Source of the DNA: Setaria digitata
Taxonomy: Eukaryota > Nematoda > Chromadorea > Rhabditida > Setariidae
DNA length: 64,000 bases
Direction: 5' to 3'
Assembly (NCBI GenBank): GCA_003640385.1
Contig: RCAB01000092.1
Coordinates: 114,417 to 178,416 of the forward strand
Shown piece after piece: positions 60,901 to 64,000 of this stretch. The position numbers and the translations under genes were made by a program. Each line of letters starts with the position of its first letter. The stretch's first letter is position 1. The notes under the pieces were generated by a model. The model was not told the origin of the DNA, searched no databases, and was given only the letters and a program-made list of their open reading frames with translations.

Positions 60901-62394
60901 TGTGATACTGATAGAAAATGTTTATGCAGGTAACAATCTAAATTTTTTTTTCTTGAAGTAGAACGTGAGCATTAACTAAAGATGGATGGATACATGCTCT
61001 GAAATGAAGAGGTCTGTTAAAATGTATGATAAATTCCAGAGGTCAACTATATTTATTTCTATCCTTCCAATTCCTTTTATTCTTATAATGTGAACGGGAA
61101 CTAAGCGTTTACTGCATTTTACTTCTCGTTCCCTATCTCTAGTGAAATAATCCCAGCTTTACAAGCACTTGCAATAATCAGGATTTTAAAATCTAGTAAT
61201 CAAGTCAATGGATTTACTAATAACACTTAACGAACTAATAATTCCAAAAATCCTATTCACAAATCCACACAAGAGCATATATTTTGCATTTTAAAGTACA
61301 TAAGTACTTTATGTATAAGTGTAAAACTGATAATGAGAAAGTAATTTCTGAAGGAAATAAATAAAGAGATAGAGTTTTGGCTACCTGTTGAAAGGACAAG
61401 TGATACGCAACCAAGAGCCATAGCAAAAGACCGTATACCAAGGACATTTTGTGCATGCAACCTACACTTCAGAAACTTTGAGCATTCATCTACGATTCCA
61501 GTCAACTGTAGGAAATTTGCTGCATGCATCATGCTCTGCACATTTGCAGCAGTTATTCGTACACTTCCCGTATATGAAAATGAAATTAGCTGCTCCAATG
61601 TATCTGGCTCGAAATCTAGAAGGACGAGCAACACGTGCGACCCAATATGTATATGTAAATTTCAAAACTATGATAAACTTGATAAAAAAAAATATGGAAG
61701 TGTATGAGGCGAGCTCACTGTTAAACACCAAACTTTAAGATAAAGAAACTGTTGTGAGATATCACGTTTGACTTCCTGCACAGCCCGACATTTTCGTCGG
61801 TCCTCGGAAAATACATTATGTATTGTTTTTCTTTTACTCTCAATTAGGATAATTTTATAATAACTCTGAAGTTTCAAGGCTAAAAACAGCATATTAAGGT
61901 CCCAAAATTCTGCTTCGGCATATAGTAAACCATAGAAAATAATTCAACATTACCCAAAACACAACTAATAGGTGGATAAAATAATTTCAGGGCTAAAAGT
62001 TGATGAAATCTCTCCAGATCAAATATGACTGAATCTTTCATATAACAAAAATTCACCTTTTAGATGAATCTCTTCTTGCTGACTTTCAGCCATATCTGCT
62101 GTGAACATTGCTCGAAAATAAGGGATTGTTGCGGCCAAAACAATACGATGAGCGCTAAATCTGAAGCACTTGAAATCCTATATGAAGAGCTTCTGTAGAT
62201 GTCTATGAATGTATAAAATATTCTAACCTGACACTATCTACAACGAGTACCACATCACAGAGTTTTCCAGCACGACGAATTTCATCAAAATTGGGGAATG
62301 CAATAGCAGCCAGTGAAGCACCACATTCAAATACCACTACCTCATCGTCATCCTCGTCACACATCGTCAGCAGTGCTGTAATCAATTCCGTCAT
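57939..62394 (-). CDS. KLHL18: BTB-Kelch protein, KLHL18 orthologue (CUL3 adaptor)
   Basis: Substrate adaptor for the CUL3 ubiquitin ligase: BTB binds CUL3 and the Kelch propeller binds substrate. My model has 11 exons: 62228-62394, 62057-62160, 61385-61615, 60754-60937, 59972-60136, 59672-59781, 59435-59589, 58961-59165, 58675-58825, 58362-58502, 57939-58080. The sum is 1755 nt, 584 aa; human KLHL18 is 574 aa. BTB starts [20 protein letters not shown] and continues [20 protein letters not shown]. The BACK region holds [20 protein letters not shown] and ends in the diagnostic [18 protein letters not shown]. Six Kelch repeats follow, e.g. [40 protein letters not shown] and [10 protein letters not shown]. 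The end is [20 protein letters not shown] plus Ser, like HEGGVGVGCIPL of human. An N-terminal acidic stretch (DEDDDEVVV) replaces the human one. All phases agree. Confidence 0.96.
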
Positions 62395-62631
62395 CTTTGA
62401 TTTAATTTTGAACTGTAAAAATTGCAACAACAACTAATTGTAGGTGCAAAATAACAATGTCAAAAGAGATGTAAAGAGCAAGAAAAAATGCTTCCTTAAA
62501 CAAAAGAATCATATTAAAGAGCGCAAAAGGAAGAACAGCTTACAGATATACCGTTGCTTATCCTCCATTTCTATCATGATATCTCACCAGATAATAATAT
62601 GCCGAGGTTTACGTGGGTAACTTCGGAACAG

Positions 62632-63110
62632 CGCTGGAAAAAATTATGTAAACGACAATATTAAAGTTCCATACGACTTCAATAAAACATCGGTGAGAAA
62701 TCTTCCTGAGGGACTAATGAATGATGCTTTCATGAAAATTGGAATATGAAACTATCAGATAATGAACTAGAATGGTTACTGATCTAGTTACGCAAAATTC
62801 TGGCTATTCGCTTCAGGATGCTTTAACCAGTGGAAAAGATGATGGAGCTCAATATATATCGATCGGTGGTTCATTGGCTTCCTTAAAAGCTGGTATCAAG
62901 ACTGGAAGTGGAAAGCGGTGGACGGGTAGAAGTGTGACGGAACCCGGATTTAACAACCCAGAGAAGAATCACCAGGATGCGAGGGAAAGCTCCGCAACAA
63001 CAACAAAACTCTGGACACAATGCTCTCTGGTGGAGGACGAATCAGTATTTCGCGGCAAGTACCTTTTCCTGCTAGTTCGAGCGTGTATTCCTGAGCATCT
63101 ACTACTCTAA
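62632..63110 (+). CDS. Possible 5' part of an orphan gene
   Basis: Not recognised. A candidate exon 62632-62692 encodes AGKNYVNDNIKVPYDFNKTS before a GTGAGA donor. A second candidate begins after TTCAG at 62817 (DALTSGKDDGAQYISIGGSL, then ASLKAGIKTGSGKRW) and stays open to the TAA at 63108-63110, or leaves at a GTACCT donor near 63056. Both join in phase 0. No start codon is fixed and no homologue comes to mind. It would be transcribed away from KLHL18, sharing its promoter region. Confidence 0.3.
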
Positions 63111-64000
63111 GTTCGTGAGATCCTTTCGAGATTAGTTTCGGTTTTAAATTTTAGTCGGAGTTCTCAGCGAAATTGATGTTGTTTTAAATCCTGAGTAAAT
63201 TTCGTTGTCATATGACTGCTCTTGTTAGGTAAACATTAACTTAAGATAGGTTTTAATTAAGCAGTTTCAAAAGTTCAAGTGATTTGTAGTCGAATTAGAC
63301 TCCAGCTGCATTTCGAGTTTCTTTTCTAGTTTTGCATCGTCACCATTTTAGAGGAATTTACTAAAATGCTGGTCATGTTGGCGAGGCGTAACTATTATAT
63401 TAATTAAAACACAAAACTAATTTCTCCAGATATCTAATTTTAGATAGAGTTGTTTATTAAAATGATCAAATCATAACATTAAATAGAGACGCAATGATGA
63501 TTATAAGTTAAATGAGCAAAAAAAAAATCTCTGATCCGAAGATAAACATGACAAGGAGAAGTTTTAATTCAATATAAATCAAGAAGGATACCATAATTTC
63601 TTGTTTGAAATTGCCATTTTGTCCTTATTGAGAGAAATTTGATTTTAAAATATTAAAGATTTGCAAAATTTGATCAGAAATTAGTTTCTTCTAAATTAAA
63701 TTGTGGATGAAATTTCATTGTTCTTTTCAAACACGTCTATGTGAGAGATGTCTTGAAAGAACAACAAGAACTTCATCCACAATTTAATTTGATTATGATT
63801 TTTGCTTACGATTTGGTCGGATTGTGATTTCGATCATGATTCGCTTTAATTATCACAAGACTTATTATGCATAGAGATTAACTTCGTTCCAGCCTGACCT
63901 TCGATTTACTCTAGTCAAGCTTATCAAGTACACTTCCAGTTGAACTGGCAGTGCGTCCTTCTATTACCCTTTGAGCACAAATCTTGCGCTGCACCTTTAG
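63111..64000. other. Right edge, no gene assembled
   Basis: AT-rich DNA with no convincing exon. Its one notable structure is the 98-nt hairpin at 63693-63790. Confidence 0.45.
63693..63790. repeat. 98-nt imperfect hairpin (foldback element or small-RNA precursor)
   Basis: The outer 19 bp are perfect: AAATTAAATTGTGGATGAA at 63693-63711 against its complement at 63772-63790. Pairing then continues inward with bulges (TTGTTCTTTTCAAACACGTC against the complement of the TTGAAAGAACAACA region), leaving a loop near ATGTGAG. Length and shape suit a miRNA precursor, but the perfect ends also suit a small foldback transposon. No target-site duplication was obvious. Confidence 0.55.

Noticed and set aside
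1..64000. tRNA, rRNA, spliced-leader RNA, intact transposon, CRISPR or viral insert
   Set aside because: Scanned by eye for T-loop/anticodon patterns, the nematode SL1 core, transposase or reverse-transcriptase motifs and regular repeat-spacer arrays. None was found, though a weak tRNA could be missed without a covariance search.

Overview
The window is AT-rich nuclear DNA from a nematode. Proteins are broken into many short exons with GT..AG introns (many acceptors end TTTCAG). Several proteins read almost like their C. elegans orthologues: syntaxin unc-64, kinesin-II klp-20, PIP4-kinase ppk-2 and ubiquitin E2 ubc-7. A clade III (spirurid or filarial-type) worm fits the base composition and intron sizes, but that is inference. 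The exon models were assembled by hand from splice sites, reading phase and family alignment; in every well-supported gene the exon lengths sum to a multiple of three.

Left part (1-25 kb, all minus strand): an unidentified multi-exon membrane or secreted protein at the left edge; a complete 13-exon KIF3A/KLP-20 kinesin-II motor (3489-8467); a complete 11-exon PIP4K2/PPK-2 lipid kinase (9761-13185) with a 19-nt microexon; and the neuronal syntaxin UNC-64 (16428-25128) with two mutually exclusive last exons that give different membrane anchors.

Middle (25-47 kb): about 5 kb without a convincing gene, containing purine-rich DNA and assembly-style duplications next to N characters. Then come a small single-pass membrane protein of unknown family (30477-32499, minus), a four-helix MARVEL-type protein (33202-34553, minus), a GC-rich divergent promoter near 35.4 kb, an EHD/dynamin-like ATPase whose EH domain is replaced by a lysine-rich tail (35848-39241, plus), a divergent NR2E-like nuclear receptor (about 39467-44465, plus) and UBE2G1/UBC-7 (45067-47165, minus).

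Right part (47-64 kb): a sparse 3.5 kb stretch; an orphan protein with an N-terminal helix-turn-helix-like segment (50718-52772, minus); a short protein disulfide isomerase that keeps only b' and a' domains and ends in KDEL (54038-56906, plus); a complete KLHL18-type BTB-Kelch adaptor (57939-62394, minus); a possible orphan gene start; and a 98-nt imperfect hairpin near the right end.

Functionally this is a normal chromosomal neighbourhood, not an operon or an island. Transport (kinesin-II, syntaxin, EHD-like, lipid kinase), ubiquitin (UBC-7, KLHL18) and ER folding genes lie side by side with gaps of about 0.5 to 5 kb. The most unusual items are the EH-less EHD protein, the b'-a' PDI, the two syntaxin anchors, the divergent nuclear receptor and the unnamed type I membrane protein. 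No tRNA, rRNA, SL RNA, intact transposon or CRISPR array was recognised.
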